This document shows, one piece after another, positions 18,534 through 28,382 of a stretch of DNA of 64,000 bases. The stretch is from Burkholderiaceae bacterium. GTDB lineage: Bacteria; Pseudomonadota; Gammaproteobacteria; Burkholderiales; Burkholderiaceae_E. The notes below the pieces were generated by a model. That model had not been told where the DNA came from, ran no database searches, and was given only the letters and a program-made list of their open reading frames with translations. The translations under genes and the position numbers were made by a program. The DNA lies in NCBI GenBank assembly GCA_023954015.1, contig JAMLIS010000003.1, positions 186,001 through 250,000 on the forward strand, read 5' to 3'. Every line of letters begins with the position of its first letter. Within the stretch, counting starts at the first letter, position 1.

Positions 18534-19657
18534 GCCGCGCCCATCCGACGAAGCGAATCGGGGTCGAAGCTCGCGATCACCAGCATCGCCTCGTTCCACT
18601 CGAGTCCCGGCAACAGGTCGGTGAAGCGAAATCCGACGTCGGCGGTCGCGTGCTCCTTGGCCTGGGCGTCGCCGCTCGTCGCCGACGGCTGCAGCTGCTC
18701 GATCTCGTCGAGCCACCGTTGCAGGCGCGCGCGTACGTCGTGATCGCCATCGGCCGCGCCGGGGTCGAGCGCTTCCGCGATGCGCGCGTCGAGCGTGCCG
18801 AGTCCGGGCGGAATCGCCCGCAGTACGCCGGCTCGCCGCAGCGCGCCGCGCAACCCGGCGACGCAGCCGATCGGCCGATCGTGCTCGATCTCGCGGGCCA
18901 TGCGGCGCAGGCGCTGCGCGTAGGCGGCCAGTTGCAGGATCGTGAGCAGGCGCGCAACGCAGCGCAGGCGATGCGCGGCGAGCGCACGCGCACACGCGTC
19001 GTTCCGGATCGGGCGTGTGTCGAATCGGGTGTCGCGTCGAGCCGCCAGCGGGGGCGCGAGCATCGCCGCGCGCTGCACGAGATCGCCCTGCAGCACGAGT
19101 TCGAGCACCAGGCCCGGCGGCAGCGTCGGCAGGAAAGGGCCGATCCGCGCGGTGTATGCGTCGAGCGCCAGCCCGTCGCGCAGATCCTCGGCCGTCATCG
19201 CCATCGGTCGTCCGTACGGCGTTCCGCCCATCATTCCCTTTCCGCCCTGACCGTGCTCGCCGACGCCGCGCCACGGCACCGGCGGCTCGTCGGGCAACAG
19301 CGACGGCTCGCTGCGCCGCGCTCCGCACAGCAACGCTTCGTAGATCTCGCGCAACACGGGTGGCGGATCCCGCTCGGCGGCCAGCACGGCCGGGGATCCG
19401 ATCGCTGCTGCCGGATCGGCACCCCACCACAGGGTCGCGCGCGGATGCGGCAGTTGGTCGTGCACGCGATACAGCGCGTCGCGATCCGAAGGGCGGATCT
19501 CGCCGGCGACCAGCAACACGCTCGCGTGGCGCGGGCTGGCGACGATATCGACGTCGGGTGCGAGCGAGAGATCGTCGACCGGCGCGCCGGCACCGCCGCC
19601 GACGGCCGCGAACACCGGCACCGGCCCGCCGGCGGCAAAGGCGCACAGCGCGCTCAT
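18530..19657 (-). CDS. Degenerate NuoB-NuoD-like fusion protein of complex-I-like operon
   Basis: 375 residues, soluble. Residues ~35-112 align by eye with NuoB: DIVASPRHASVLLVAGEI, then VHDQLPHPRATLWWGADP, then DPPPVLREIYEALL. In NuoB these places carry cluster N2 cysteines (GSCA and PGCPP); here they read WGAD and DPPP, and the N-terminal CC pair is missing. Residues ~170-200 (GPFLPTLPPGLVLELVLQGD) resemble the start of NuoD (GPQHPAxHGxLRLxLxLDGE) without the quinone-site His. The remaining ~175 residues are Arg-rich helices, much shorter than NuoD. I infer a fused subunit that caps the membrane arm without redox centres. ATGA and GTGA overlaps join it to nuoA and nuoH. Confidence 0.75.
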   Translation of the reverse strand: MSALCAFAAGGPVPVFAAVGGGAGAPVDDLSLAPDVDIVASPRHASVLLVAGEIRPSDRDALYRVHDQLPHPRATLWWGADPAAAIGSPAVLAAERDPPPVLREIYEALLCGARRSEPSLLPDEPPVPWRGVGEHGQGGKGMMGGTPYGRPMAMTAEDLRDGLALDAYTARIGPFLPTLPPGLVLELVLQGDLVQRAAMLAPPLAARRDTRFDTRPIRNDACARALAAHRLRCVARLLTILQLAAYAQRLRRMAREIEHDRPIGCVAGLRGALRRAGVLRAIPPGLGTLDARIAEALDPGAADGDHDVRARLQRWLDEIEQLQPSATSGDAQAKEHATADVGFRFTDLLPGLEWNEAMLVIASFDPDSLRRMGAA

Positions 19658-20001
19658 TGCCACCGGAAGATCCCCTCGCGCCAGCCGTACACGATGCCGA
19701 CCGCCAGGATTGCGAGAAACATTCCCATTTCCGCCAGCGCCGTCGCGCCCTCGGCCACGTACACGGCAGCCCACGGATACATGAACATCATCTCCATCTC
19801 GAACGCGATGAAGAGCAGCGCCATCGGGTAGTAGCGCACGTGATAGCGCTGCCACGCGTGCGCGCACGGGCTGCCGCCGCCGAGATACGGCGTGCGTTGC
19901 GGTTGCGCCAGGTGGTAACCGCGTGCGCCGGCGAACTGCAGCGCGACACCGACGCCGACGGCGAGCAGCAGAATCGACGCGAGGCCGGTCAATTCGGTCA
20001 T
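19654..20001 (-). CDS. nuoA: Complex-I-like subunit NuoA
   Basis: 115 residues, three transmembrane helices, first gene of the eight-gene operon. The TM2 entry HVRYYPMALLFIAFEMEMM matches the standard RFYLVALLFLLFDVEVAFL pattern and keeps both acidic residues (Glu68 and Glu70). The loop normally reading YECGF is altered to YLGGGSPCAHAW, although one Cys remains nearby. That loop contacts the quinone module in standard complex I, so its change fits the loss of canonical B and D subunits. The stop overlaps the next start as ATGA. The 96 bases upstream to the PLP enzyme gene hold no obvious promoter. Confidence 0.9.
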   Translation of the reverse strand: MTELTGLASILLLAVGVGVALQFAGARGYHLAQPQRTPYLGGGSPCAHAWQRYHVRYYPMALLFIAFEMEMMFMYPWAAVYVAEGATALAEMGMFLAILAVGIVYGWREGIFRWQ

Positions 20002-20097
20002 CGGAGGGCCTGCGCGAGTGAAGGTGCTGCTCGCGGCAGCAAGGCGAAGGCCTGCTGTCGCGATGCCATCGAATCGCCGCAGCGCGGGTGGCTTCGG

Positions 20098-21120
20098 TCA
20101 GTCGGTAGCGGCTGCGTCGCCGCCGGCCGGCGCCTCGTTGGAAGAAGCGCCTCGTCCGATCCATCGGCCGTACCGTTCGAGATCGACGTTGCCACCGCTG
20201 AGAATCACGCCGACCCGCTTGCCGTGCAGTCCGAGAGTGCCGGCGAAGACTGCGGCCGCGCCCAGGCAGCCGGTCGGCTCCACGACGATCTTCATCCGCT
20301 CGGCGAAGAAGCGCATCGCCTGGACCAGTCGTGCGTCGTCGACCGTGACGACGTCGCGCACCCGGCGGCGGATGATCGGGAAGGTGCGGATGCCCAGCTG
20401 GGCGGTCATCGCTCCGTCGGCAATCGTCCGCGGCAGACCGATCGTGACGATCTCGCCGCGCCGCAGCGACTGCCTGCCGTCGTCGCCCGCTTCGGGCTCG
20501 ACGCCGAACACGGCGCAATCGGGCGCGAGGGCTTCGGCCGCCAGCAGCGACCCCGCAAGCAGCCCTCCGCCGCCGAGCGGCACGAACAGCGCGTCGAGCG
20601 CGCCCGCGTCCTCGAAGAGCTCGAGCGCCGCCGTTGCCTGGCCGGCGATCACGTCGTCGTGATCGAAGGGCGGAACCAGCGTCAGGCCGCGTTCACCGGC
20701 AAGCCGCTGCGCGATCGCCTCGCGCGATTCGCTGCTGCGATCGTAGGTGACGATCTCGGCGCCGTACTCGCGCGTGGCGGCGAGCTTTGCCGCCGGCGCA
20801 TCGTCGGGCATGACGACGACCGCCTTCGAACCGAGCTCGCGCGCGGCGAGCGCGACCGCCTGTGCGTGGTTGCCCGAAGAAAACGCGACGACGCCGGCGC
20901 CGCGTTGCGCGGGCGCGAGCTTCGCGATTGCGTTGTACGCGCCGCGGAACTTGAACGCGCCCATTCGCTGCAGGTTCTCGCACTTGAAGAAGATCGAGGC
21001 GCCGGTGCGCGCATCGGCGGTGGCCGAGCGCAACACCGGAGTGCGGTGTGCGTGCCCGTGCAGGCGCCGGGCAGCGGCGCGAACGTCGTCGATCGTGGGA
21101 GGGGGCGCGGCGAACGGCAT
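20098..21120 (-). CDS. Serine/threonine dehydratase family ammonia-lyase
   Basis: 340 residues, PLP fold-type II. The Schiff-base Lys is in MGAFKFRGAYN (near residue 54), the substrate loop is SSGNHAQAVA and the phosphate-binding glycine loop is LGGGGLLAG. There is no C-terminal ACT regulatory domain, so it is the catabolic, single-domain type: threonine/serine dehydratase, threo-3-hydroxyaspartate dehydratase or serine racemase are all possible. It removes water and ammonia from a hydroxy amino acid to give a 2-oxo acid. It lies just before nuoA on the same strand with 96 bases between; I do not infer a joint function. Confidence 0.9.
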   Translation of the reverse strand: MPFAAPPPTIDDVRAAARRLHGHAHRTPVLRSATADARTGASIFFKCENLQRMGAFKFRGAYNAIAKLAPAQRGAGVVAFSSGNHAQAVALAARELGSKAVVVMPDDAPAAKLAATREYGAEIVTYDRSSESREAIAQRLAGERGLTLVPPFDHDDVIAGQATAALELFEDAGALDALFVPLGGGGLLAGSLLAAEALAPDCAVFGVEPEAGDDGRQSLRRGEIVTIGLPRTIADGAMTAQLGIRTFPIIRRRVRDVVTVDDARLVQAMRFFAERMKIVVEPTGCLGAAAVFAGTLGLHGKRVGVILSGGNVDLERYGRWIGRGASSNEAPAGGDAAATD

Positions 21121-21192
21121 CGAAGCAAAGGATAACGCCGGATAACGCCTGCTTCGCGGGGAAGCCGGTCGCCGTCGCGATTCACCGCTTCT

Positions 21193-21594
21193 TCAGAGGC
21201 GGATTCGCGCCGCCAGCTCGCGCAGCCGTTCGATCGGCGGATCGCGCCGCGGCCAGCCGAGCGTGACCGCGTCGCCCGTCAGGCGCGGCAGCACGTGCAG
21301 GTGCAGGTGCGGCACGGTCTGCCAGCCGGCGACACGGTTCGCCTGCAGGATCGTCACGCCGTCGGCGTCGAACTCACGCTCGACGGCGATGGCGATCCGG
21401 CGCGCCAGCTTCATCATCGCCGCTGCCGTTTCCTCGTCGGCATCCATCAGCGTCTCGTAGGGCTTCACCGACGCGACGATCACGTGTCCGTCGTTCACCT
21501 GTCCGGCGTCCATGAAGGCGAAGACGCGCTCGTCGGCATAGACGCGCGCGCACGGCAGTTCCCCGCGGTACAGCTTCTCGAAGATCGTCGACAT
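21193..21594 (-). CDS. HIT family nucleotide hydrolase
   Basis: 133 residues. The histidine triad HLHLHVLPR near residue 100, preceded by QANRVAGWQTVP, defines the HIT superfamily, which cleaves nucleoside phosphoramidates and dinucleotides. The N-terminus MSTIFEKLYRGELPCARVY is typical of the bacterial branch. The start at 21594 is the first Met of the conserved domain. It is divergent from serA, with 117 bases between the two starts that must hold promoters for both. Confidence 0.92.
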   Translation of the reverse strand: MSTIFEKLYRGELPCARVYADERVFAFMDAGQVNDGHVIVASVKPYETLMDADEETAAAMMKLARRIAIAVEREFDADGVTILQANRVAGWQTVPHLHLHVLPRLTGDAVTLGWPRRDPPIERLRELAARIRL

Positions 21595-21711
21595 GCCGGT
21601 GATCCTGCTGTCGCAACGGGACAATCGGGCAGGCCCTACAATAACGCGCTTTCCCGCTTCCTTTTCGTGCCGCAGGGGTGCCTCGCAGGCGGCCCGCGGC
21701 ACGCGCCGCCC

Positions 21712-22953
21712 ATGAACCAACCCGCTCCGCGCCTGTCCGTTCCGAAGGAAAAGCTGAAGGTCGTCCTGCTCGAGGGCATCCATTCGTCGGCCGTCGACGT
21801 GCTGCGTGGCGATGGGTACACGAACATCGAAACCTACAGGCAGTCGCTGTCCGGCAGCGAACTGGCGCAGGCGATCGAGGGCGCCCACTTCCTGGGCATC
21901 CGTTCGCGCACGCAACTCACCGCGGAAGTGCTCGCGCAGGCACCGAAGCTCACCGCGATCGGCTGCTTCTGCATCGGCACGAACCAGGTCGATCTCGATG
22001 CGGCGGCGCTGCGCGGCGTGCCGGTGTTCAACGCGCCGTTCTCCAACACGCGCAGCGTCGCCGAACTGGTCCTCGGCGAGGTCATCATGCTGATGCGCGG
22101 CATTGCGCAGAAGAACGCGAAGCTGCACCGCGGCGGCTGGGACAAGAGCGCGGCGAACTCGTGGGAAGTCCGCGGCAAGGTGCTCGGCATCGTCGGCTAC
22201 GGCCACATCGGCACGCAGATCGGCGTGCTCGCCGAGCAACTCGGGATGAGCGTCGTCTTCCACGACATCGAGAGCAAGCTTCCGCTGGGCAACGCGCGCC
22301 AGGCCGCTTCGCTCGAGGAGGTGCTGCGCCTGGCCGACGTGGTCACGCTTCACGTGCCGCAGACGCCGGCCACGCGCGAGATGATCGGCCAGAAGCAGAT
22401 CGGCGCGATGAAGCCCGGGTCGTTCCTGATCAACGCATCGCGCGGCAACGTCGTCGTCATCGACGCGCTGGTCGAGGCGCTCGACAGCGGACACGTGCTC
22501 GGCGCGGCGATCGACGTCTTTCCGGTCGAGCCGACGGGCAACGACGCGGTCTTCGAGTCGCCGCTCGTGCGTTTCGACAACGTGATCCTCACGCCGCACA
22601 TCGGCGGCTCCACCTCCGAGGCGCAGGCGAACATCGGGGCAGAGGTCGCGGCCAAGCTGCTTCGCTACAGCAACAACGGCTCGACCGTTTCGGCGGTGAA
22701 CTTTCCCGAGGTCTCGCTGCCCGAGCACGACGGCAAGTCGCGACTGCTGCACGTTCACCGCAACGTCCCCGGCATCATCGCCAACATCAACGAGCGCTTC
22801 TCGCGCTCGGGCATCAACATCTCGGCGCAGTATCTGCAGACGAATCCGCTCGTCGGCTACGTCGTCATCGACACCGACAGCGACGCGAGCCGGATCGCAC
22901 TCGACGAGCTGTGCTCGATCGAGGGCACGATCCGTTGCCGCATCCTTTACTGA
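21712..22953 (+). CDS. serA: D-3-phosphoglycerate dehydrogenase
   Basis: 413 residues, as in enterobacterial SerA. The NAD-binding motif is GIVGYGHIGTQIG, the catalytic His region is TPHIGGSTSEAQ, and the C-terminal ~75 residues form an ACT domain (NVPGIIANINERFSRSGIN) that normally gives feedback inhibition by serine. The N-terminal substrate domain has LLEGIHSSAVDVL and IGCFCIGTNQVDL. It catalyses the first step of serine synthesis from 3-phosphoglycerate. The ATG at 21712 is chosen because it gives the family N-terminus; upstream in-frame codons read antisense to the HIT gene. Confidence 0.97.
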   Translation: MNQPAPRLSVPKEKLKVVLLEGIHSSAVDVLRGDGYTNIETYRQSLSGSELAQAIEGAHFLGIRSRTQLTAEVLAQAPKLTAIGCFCIGTNQVDLDAAALRGVPVFNAPFSNTRSVAELVLGEVIMLMRGIAQKNAKLHRGGWDKSAANSWEVRGKVLGIVGYGHIGTQIGVLAEQLGMSVVFHDIESKLPLGNARQAASLEEVLRLADVVTLHVPQTPATREMIGQKQIGAMKPGSFLINASRGNVVVIDALVEALDSGHVLGAAIDVFPVEPTGNDAVFESPLVRFDNVILTPHIGGSTSEAQANIGAEVAAKLLRYSNNGSTVSAVNFPEVSLPEHDGKSRLLHVHRNVPGIIANINERFSRSGINISAQYLQTNPLVGYVVIDTDSDASRIALDELCSIEGTIRCRILY

Positions 22954-22981
22954 CCCCCTCGAGCCCCGACCGCCCGCAAGC

Positions 22982-24208
22982 ATGACGATGAAGGAACTGC
23001 CGCTACAGCGACCCGGGCGTGCGGCGCCCGCGCCCACCGCCCCGGTGCCGGCCTTCGCGCTCTGGCAACTCGGTTTTCGTCCGTTCTACCTGCTTGCCGG
23101 CATCTTCGCCGCGCTCGACATCCTGCTGTGGTCGCTGCAGTTCGCAGGCACGATCGGACAGGCGGTGCTGCGCGGCCCGCTGTGGCACGCGCACGAGATG
23201 CTGTTCGGCTACGCGCTCGCGGTGATCGCCGGCTTCCTGCTCACCGCGGTGCGCAACTGGACGAACCAGCCCACGCCCACGGGCGTGCCGTTGATGATCC
23301 TCGCGGCGATCTGGGTGCTCGCGCGCCTGCTGGTGCTCGGTCCCTGGCCGCTCGCGGCCGCGCTCGCCAATGCCGCGTTTCCGATCGCGGTGGCCATCGG
23401 CATCGGCGTCCCCATCGTTCGCTCGCGCAACCGGCGCAACTATTTCTTCGTCGGACTGCTCGCCTTGCTGGGCGTGCTTGCGCTGGTCGTGCACGCGGCA
23501 CTCGACGGACTGGGCGGACTCGACCCGCTGCACGGCGTGCGCCTGGGCCTGGACGTCGTCCTGTTCATCATGGTCGTGATGGCCGGGCGCGTCGTTCCGA
23601 TGTTCACGAACAACGGCATCGTGGGCCTGGACGCGCGCCGCAACCCGCTCGTCGAGAGACTCTCGCTCGGTGCCGTCGTCGCGCTCTTCGTCGTCGACCT
23701 GCTGCCGGCGCAGGCGCTGCCGTGGGCCGCGGCACTCGCCGGCGGCGTGGCGCTGGCGGCGGGCCTGGCAAACGCCGTTCGGCTGATGCTGTGGCAGCCG
23801 TGGCGCACCTTCACCACGCCGCTGGTCTGGGTGCTGCACGTCGCGTACGCGTGGATCGTCGTCCATCTGCTTCTGCGCGCCGGCGTCGCGGTGGGCATCG
23901 TGACCCATTCGGTCGCCATCCATGCGCTCACGGTAGGCGGGATCGGCGGGCTGACGCTCGGCATGATGACGCGCACCGCGCGTGGACACACCGCGCGACC
24001 GCTGCGCGCCGACCGCTACGAGGCGACGATGTACCTGCTCGTCTTCGCTGCCGCCGCGGTGCGCGTGTTCGGGCCGCTTGCCAGCCCCGCACACCTGATC
24101 GCCTTCGTGCAGGCGTCTGCGATACTCTGGGCTGGGGCCTTCGGGCTGTATGTCGTGCGAGCATGGCCCGTGCTGACGCGGCCGCGGCTCGACGGCAAGC
24201 CCGGCTGA
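22982..24208 (+). CDS. nnrS: NnrS family heme-copper membrane protein
   Basis: 408 residues, about 12 transmembrane helices. The NnrS signature is clear: [13 protein letters not shown], then [26 protein letters not shown] and, near the end, [18 protein letters not shown]. Conserved histidines in these helices are thought to bind heme or copper. Characterised members are part of the response to nitric oxide and related nitrosative stress. It lies 28 bases after serA on the same strand. No denitrification genes occur in the window. Confidence 0.93.
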   Translation: MTMKELPLQRPGRAAPAPTAPVPAFALWQLGFRPFYLLAGIFAALDILLWSLQFAGTIGQAVLRGPLWHAHEMLFGYALAVIAGFLLTAVRNWTNQPTPTGVPLMILAAIWVLARLLVLGPWPLAAALANAAFPIAVAIGIGVPIVRSRNRRNYFFVGLLALLGVLALVVHAALDGLGGLDPLHGVRLGLDVVLFIMVVMAGRVVPMFTNNGIVGLDARRNPLVERLSLGAVVALFVVDLLPAQALPWAAALAGGVALAAGLANAVRLMLWQPWRTFTTPLVWVLHVAYAWIVVHLLLRAGVAVGIVTHSVAIHALTVGGIGGLTLGMMTRTARGHTARPLRADRYEATMYLLVFAAAAVRVFGPLASPAHLIAFVQASAILWAGAFGLYVVRAWPVLTRPRLDGKPG

Positions 24209-24252
24209 ACCTGCCGGCCTGGGCGTTGGCCGCAGCGGACGGAGATCCCGAA

Positions 24253-24383
24253 ATGGCACTGAAGCACGCGACGTCGGGCGAGATCGTCGAAATCGCGCCG
24301 CTGGGCTGCGCGATCGACGAGGTCCCGTCCCATGCGCTCACCGCCACCTCGGCTCTGGTCACCGTCGTGCGAAACGGAACCTC

Positions 24384-24387
<4 letters not shown>
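24253..24387 (+). pseudogene. Truncated N-terminal fragment of a cupin-like protein
   Basis: A 44-residue reading frame beginning [18 protein letters not shown]. This N-terminus resembles a family of small cupin-like proteins of ~110 residues common in this bacterial group, which continue with a TSALFK-like motif and the cupin barrel. Here the sequence runs [17 protein letters not shown] and stops at the aspA start, with an ATGA overlap. The barrel is missing, so I read it as a remnant rather than a working gene, though a short coupled leader peptide for aspA cannot be excluded. GGAG lies ~10 bases before its ATG. Confidence 0.5.
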
Positions 24388-25803
<1,416 letters not shown>

Positions 25804-25860
25804 GCTGCGGCGGCCTGGTCGACCGCGCGGCCCCGTGTCGGCTCGCCCCGCGACGTTCAC

Positions 25861-25889
25861 TTGCTTTCTCCGGAGCCGGACCGGATAAT
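25861..25889 (+). promoter_or_regulatory. Sigma-70-like promoter with embedded inverted repeat
   Basis: TTGCTT (25861-25866) and GATAAT (25884-25889) are separated by exactly 17 bases, a near-consensus promoter that stands out in this GC-rich DNA. Between the boxes lies the inverted repeat TCCGG-ag-CCGGA (25869-25880), placed where a bound repressor would block polymerase. It precedes the antitoxin ATG (25909) by 19 bases, so autoregulation by the antitoxin is likely. Confidence 0.7.
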
Positions 25890-25908
25890 ATTCGGAAACG
25901 GAGATCCG

Positions 25909-26367
25909 ATGCCTGCTTCCTCCGGCACGCGGGAGGCATCCACCCGCTACCCGACGAGCCGCTTCGCGGCGCCTGCCTTCGTCGACCTGAGCGCGCGCGC
26001 CGAGCGCGAACGGCTGTCGCGCTCGGCCTTGCGGGGCTTCTTCGCGATCGCCGAGCGCTGGAAGCTGCGTGACGACGAAGCGCGCGAGCTGCTCGGCGGT
26101 GTCTCGAGCAGTGCCTACTACGAATGGAAGAAGAAGCCGGAGCGCACGCTCGAGGTCGACCGGATCACCCGCATCTCCTATCTGGTCGGTATCTACAAGG
26201 CGCTGCACATCCTCTATGGCGACGAGCTTGCCGACGAATGGGTGCGGCTGCCGAACCGCAACGCGCTGTTCGGCGGTCGCTCGCCGCTCGAGTACATGAT
26301 CTCGGGCGGCCTGCTCGCGATGCAGACGGTACGAAGGCTGCTCGACGCGCGCCGGGGCGGCGCCTGA
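25909..26367 (+). CDS. Xre/MbcA/ParS-type antitoxin of a RES toxin pair
   Basis: 152 residues from the ATG at 25909, with GGAG 6 bases upstream. An N-terminal helix-turn-helix region (about 40-90: [18 protein letters not shown], then [10 protein letters not shown]) is followed by the toxin-binding domain ([20 protein letters not shown], then [11 protein letters not shown]). This is the layout of antitoxins paired with RES-domain NAD-degrading toxins. The toxin gene starts 22 bases after its stop. An in-frame TTG at 25861 is part of the promoter and is not used. It should neutralise the toxin and repress the pair. Confidence 0.88.
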   Translation: MPASSGTREASTRYPTSRFAAPAFVDLSARAERERLSRSALRGFFAIAERWKLRDDEARELLGGVSSSAYYEWKKKPERTLEVDRITRISYLVGIYKALHILYGDELADEWVRLPNRNALFGGRSPLEYMISGGLLAMQTVRRLLDARRGGA

Positions 26368-26389
26368 CCGCCGGCAAGGCAGACGGCCG

Positions 26390-27085
26390 ATGGCGGCTCT
26401 TCCGCGCGCTACGCTCGTTCGCCGGTTCGACACGATCCGGCTGATTCCTTCGCGCTTCGCGCAGCGCGAGGATTCGGTGCTCTCGGCGATCGCCGCCGAC
26501 GACGCGCAACTGGCGGACCTCTTCGAGCTCGACAATGCGACCAACGAACGGCTGCGCGCCGAGCAAGGACTGGCGCCGGGCATCGGCGTCGAAGAACTCG
26601 TCTTCGGCGTGCCGAACTACCGGATCGTCAACGCCGCATTCGTTCACGCGCGCCCCGACGGAAGCCGCTTCAACGGTCCCGATCGCGGCGCCTGGTACTG
26701 CGCCTTCGAGCTCGAGACCGCGCTGGCCGAGATCGCGTTTCACAAGACGGTCGAGTACGCGGAAATCGGCCGCTTCGACGACAGCGTCGCCTACGAGGCC
26801 TTTCTTGCCGACTTCTCGCACGAATTCCACGACCTGCGCGCCGATCCGCGCTTCGCCGATTGTCTCGATCCGGCCAGCTACGTCGCTTCGCAGCGGCTCG
26901 CCGAGCGCCTCCTCGCGCGCGGCTCGATCGGCGTCGTCTATCCGAGCGTGCGCCGGGCGGGCGGAACGAACCTCGCCTGTTTCCGTCCGGCGGTCGTCGG
27001 CAACGTGCGTCGGGGCAGGGCGTGGCAGTTCCGCTGGACCGGCACGCCGCAGCCGGTGATTTCTCCCGGCGGCCCTCACCGATGA
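26390..27085 (+). CDS. RES-domain toxin, NAD-degrading
   Basis: 231 residues. The RES fold is seen in SRFNGPDRGAWYCAFELETALAEI: the Arg, the Tyr and the Glu match the conserved catalytic set, and a conserved Ser lies further on (YVASQRL). Studied members break down NAD+ by phosphorolysis or hydrolysis and stop growth. The gene follows its antitoxin, with a 22-base gap, and its TGA overlaps the next ATG by the ATGA pattern. The product is slightly longer at the N-terminus than minimal RES toxins. Confidence 0.88.
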   Translation: MAALPRATLVRRFDTIRLIPSRFAQREDSVLSAIAADDAQLADLFELDNATNERLRAEQGLAPGIGVEELVFGVPNYRIVNAAFVHARPDGSRFNGPDRGAWYCAFELETALAEIAFHKTVEYAEIGRFDDSVAYEAFLADFSHEFHDLRADPRFADCLDPASYVASQRLAERLLARGSIGVVYPSVRRAGGTNLACFRPAVVGNVRRGRAWQFRWTGTPQPVISPGGPHR

Positions 27086-27690
27086 ACGCGGCGCCGCGGG
27101 ATCCGCAGCCCGACGCGCGACCCTCGTTCGGGGCGGAGCGCTTCGCCGCGCTCAGCGACGGCGTCTTCTCGATCGCCGCCACGCTGCTCGTGCTCGACGT
27201 ACGCCTGCCGGCCGGCGCCGAGGAATTCCGCTGGGCGCAGCTGCCGGACATCGCGCCGCACCTGCTCGGCTACGTAATCAGCTTCCTGGTGATCGCGCGC
27301 ATGTGGATGGCGCAGCACCGCCTGCTGCGACCCGTCGAGCGACTCGACGCCCGTGCGCTGTGGCTGGGTCTTCTGTTCCTGATGCTCGTGGCCTTCGTGC
27401 CGTTTCCGACTTCGGTGCTCGCCGAGCACGGCAATCGCGACGCGGTCGTGCTCTATGCGATGACGATCGTCGCGCTTTCGCTGCTGCTCTCGGCCTTCGG
27501 TGCGTACGTGGGACGGCACCCCGAATGGCTGCGCGAAGGCGAGGGCGCGGTCTATCGTCGCGAAGGATTCCGGCCCTGGGCGGTGCCCGCTGTCTTCGCG
27601 TTGTCGATTCCCATTGCCTGGCTGGACCCGGACTGGGCGATGGTGTCCTGGCTCCTGCTCGTGCCGCTCGGGATCGCCCTGCGACGATAG
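27082..27690 (+). CDS. TMEM175-like (DUF1211) membrane protein
   Basis: 202 residues with about six transmembrane helices. The first helix carries the family filter-like motif RFAALSDGVFSIAATLLVLDV, slightly over one helix turn from the start. Characterised bacterial TMEM175 proteins are potassium-selective channels; function here is inferred. The start overlaps the RES toxin stop, so the two are probably translated together, which is an odd companion for a toxin. The last 139 bases are also antisense to the 3' end of the GST gene. Confidence 0.8.
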   Translation: MNAAPRDPQPDARPSFGAERFAALSDGVFSIAATLLVLDVRLPAGAEEFRWAQLPDIAPHLLGYVISFLVIARMWMAQHRLLRPVERLDARALWLGLLFLMLVAFVPFPTSVLAEHGNRDAVVLYAMTIVALSLLLSAFGAYVGRHPEWLREGEGAVYRREGFRPWAVPAVFALSIPIAWLDPDWAMVSWLLLVPLGIALRR

Positions 27691-28382
27691 GGTTCCTCGA
27701 ATTCGAGGAAGTCGTTCTCGGCGAGCGCGCCGGCGATCCATTCGGCCACGCCGCGCGCCTGCAGCACGCGCGTGGCGTAGCCCTCGGCACTCGATCCGAG
27801 CGGAACGCCATAGGTGCGAAAGCGCGACGCCACCGGTGCGTAGAACGCGTCGGCGATGCCGAAGGTACCGAACAGGAAGGGCCCGCCCGAGATCGCCAAG
27901 CAGTCGGCCCAGATTTCCTCCACGCGCGCGACGTCGTCGCGCACGTCGGACTTCTCGTGCAGGATGCGCGGGCCCAGTTCCGGCAGCTGTGCTTCGATGT
28001 TCATCGGGAAATGCGCGCGCAGCGCGGTGAAGCCGGCGTGCATCTCGGCGACGATCGAGCGTGCGCGCGCCCGCGCCGCGCGCTGCGCCGGCCACAGACG
28101 CCGATCGGGATGCAGCTCGGCGAGGAACTCGGCGATCGCCAGCGTGTCCCAGATCACCTGCATGCGTCCGTCGATCTCGGTCTGCAGCACCGGCACCTTG
28201 CCGGTCGGGCTCGTTCCGGCGAGCGTGCGCTTGAACTTCGACTCCGGCGCGAAGGAGTCGAAGCGCACCATCACCTCGTTGAACGGAATCTGCAGGTGAC
28301 GCATCAGGGTCCACGGGCGCATCGACCACGACGAGTAGTTCTTGTTGCCGATGTAGAGCTTCATCTGCGCCGCCTTCGTCAT
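27552..28382 (-). CDS. Glutathione S-transferase family protein
   Basis: 276 residues. The N-terminal thioredoxin-like domain starts MKLYIGNKNYSSWSMRPW, and PTGKVPVLQ supplies the cis-Pro. The all-helical C-terminal domain ends near FLEFEEPYR (residue ~230). The final ~40 residues (polar, Ser/Arg-rich) lie antisense to the TMEM175 gene and have no family counterpart; the original stop may have been lost. The ATG at 28382 overlaps the SDR stop as ATGA; the internal Met at 28364 is the alternative start. Substrate unknown. Confidence 0.87.
   Translation of the reverse strand: MTKAAQMKLYIGNKNYSSWSMRPWTLMRHLQIPFNEVMVRFDSFAPESKFKRTLAGTSPTGKVPVLQTEIDGRMQVIWDTLAIAEFLAELHPDRRLWPAQRAARARARSIVAEMHAGFTALRAHFPMNIEAQLPELGPRILHEKSDVRDDVARVEEIWADCLAISGGPFLFGTFGIADAFYAPVASRFRTYGVPLGSSAEGYATRVLQARGVAEWIAGALAENDFLEFEEPYRRRAIPSGTSRSQDTIAQSGSSQAMGIDNAKTAGTAQGRNPSRR

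Noticed and set aside
11791..20001. Operon considered as an Mrp-type antiporter or a DabAB carbon-uptake system
   Set aside because: Presence of NuoA, H, J, K and N-like subunits and absence of Mrp E, F, G or a DabA protein rule out both.
11791..20001. Operon considered as a group 4 NiFe hydrogenase
   Set aside because: The B/D-like protein lacks the paired CxxC motifs that bind nickel and iron.
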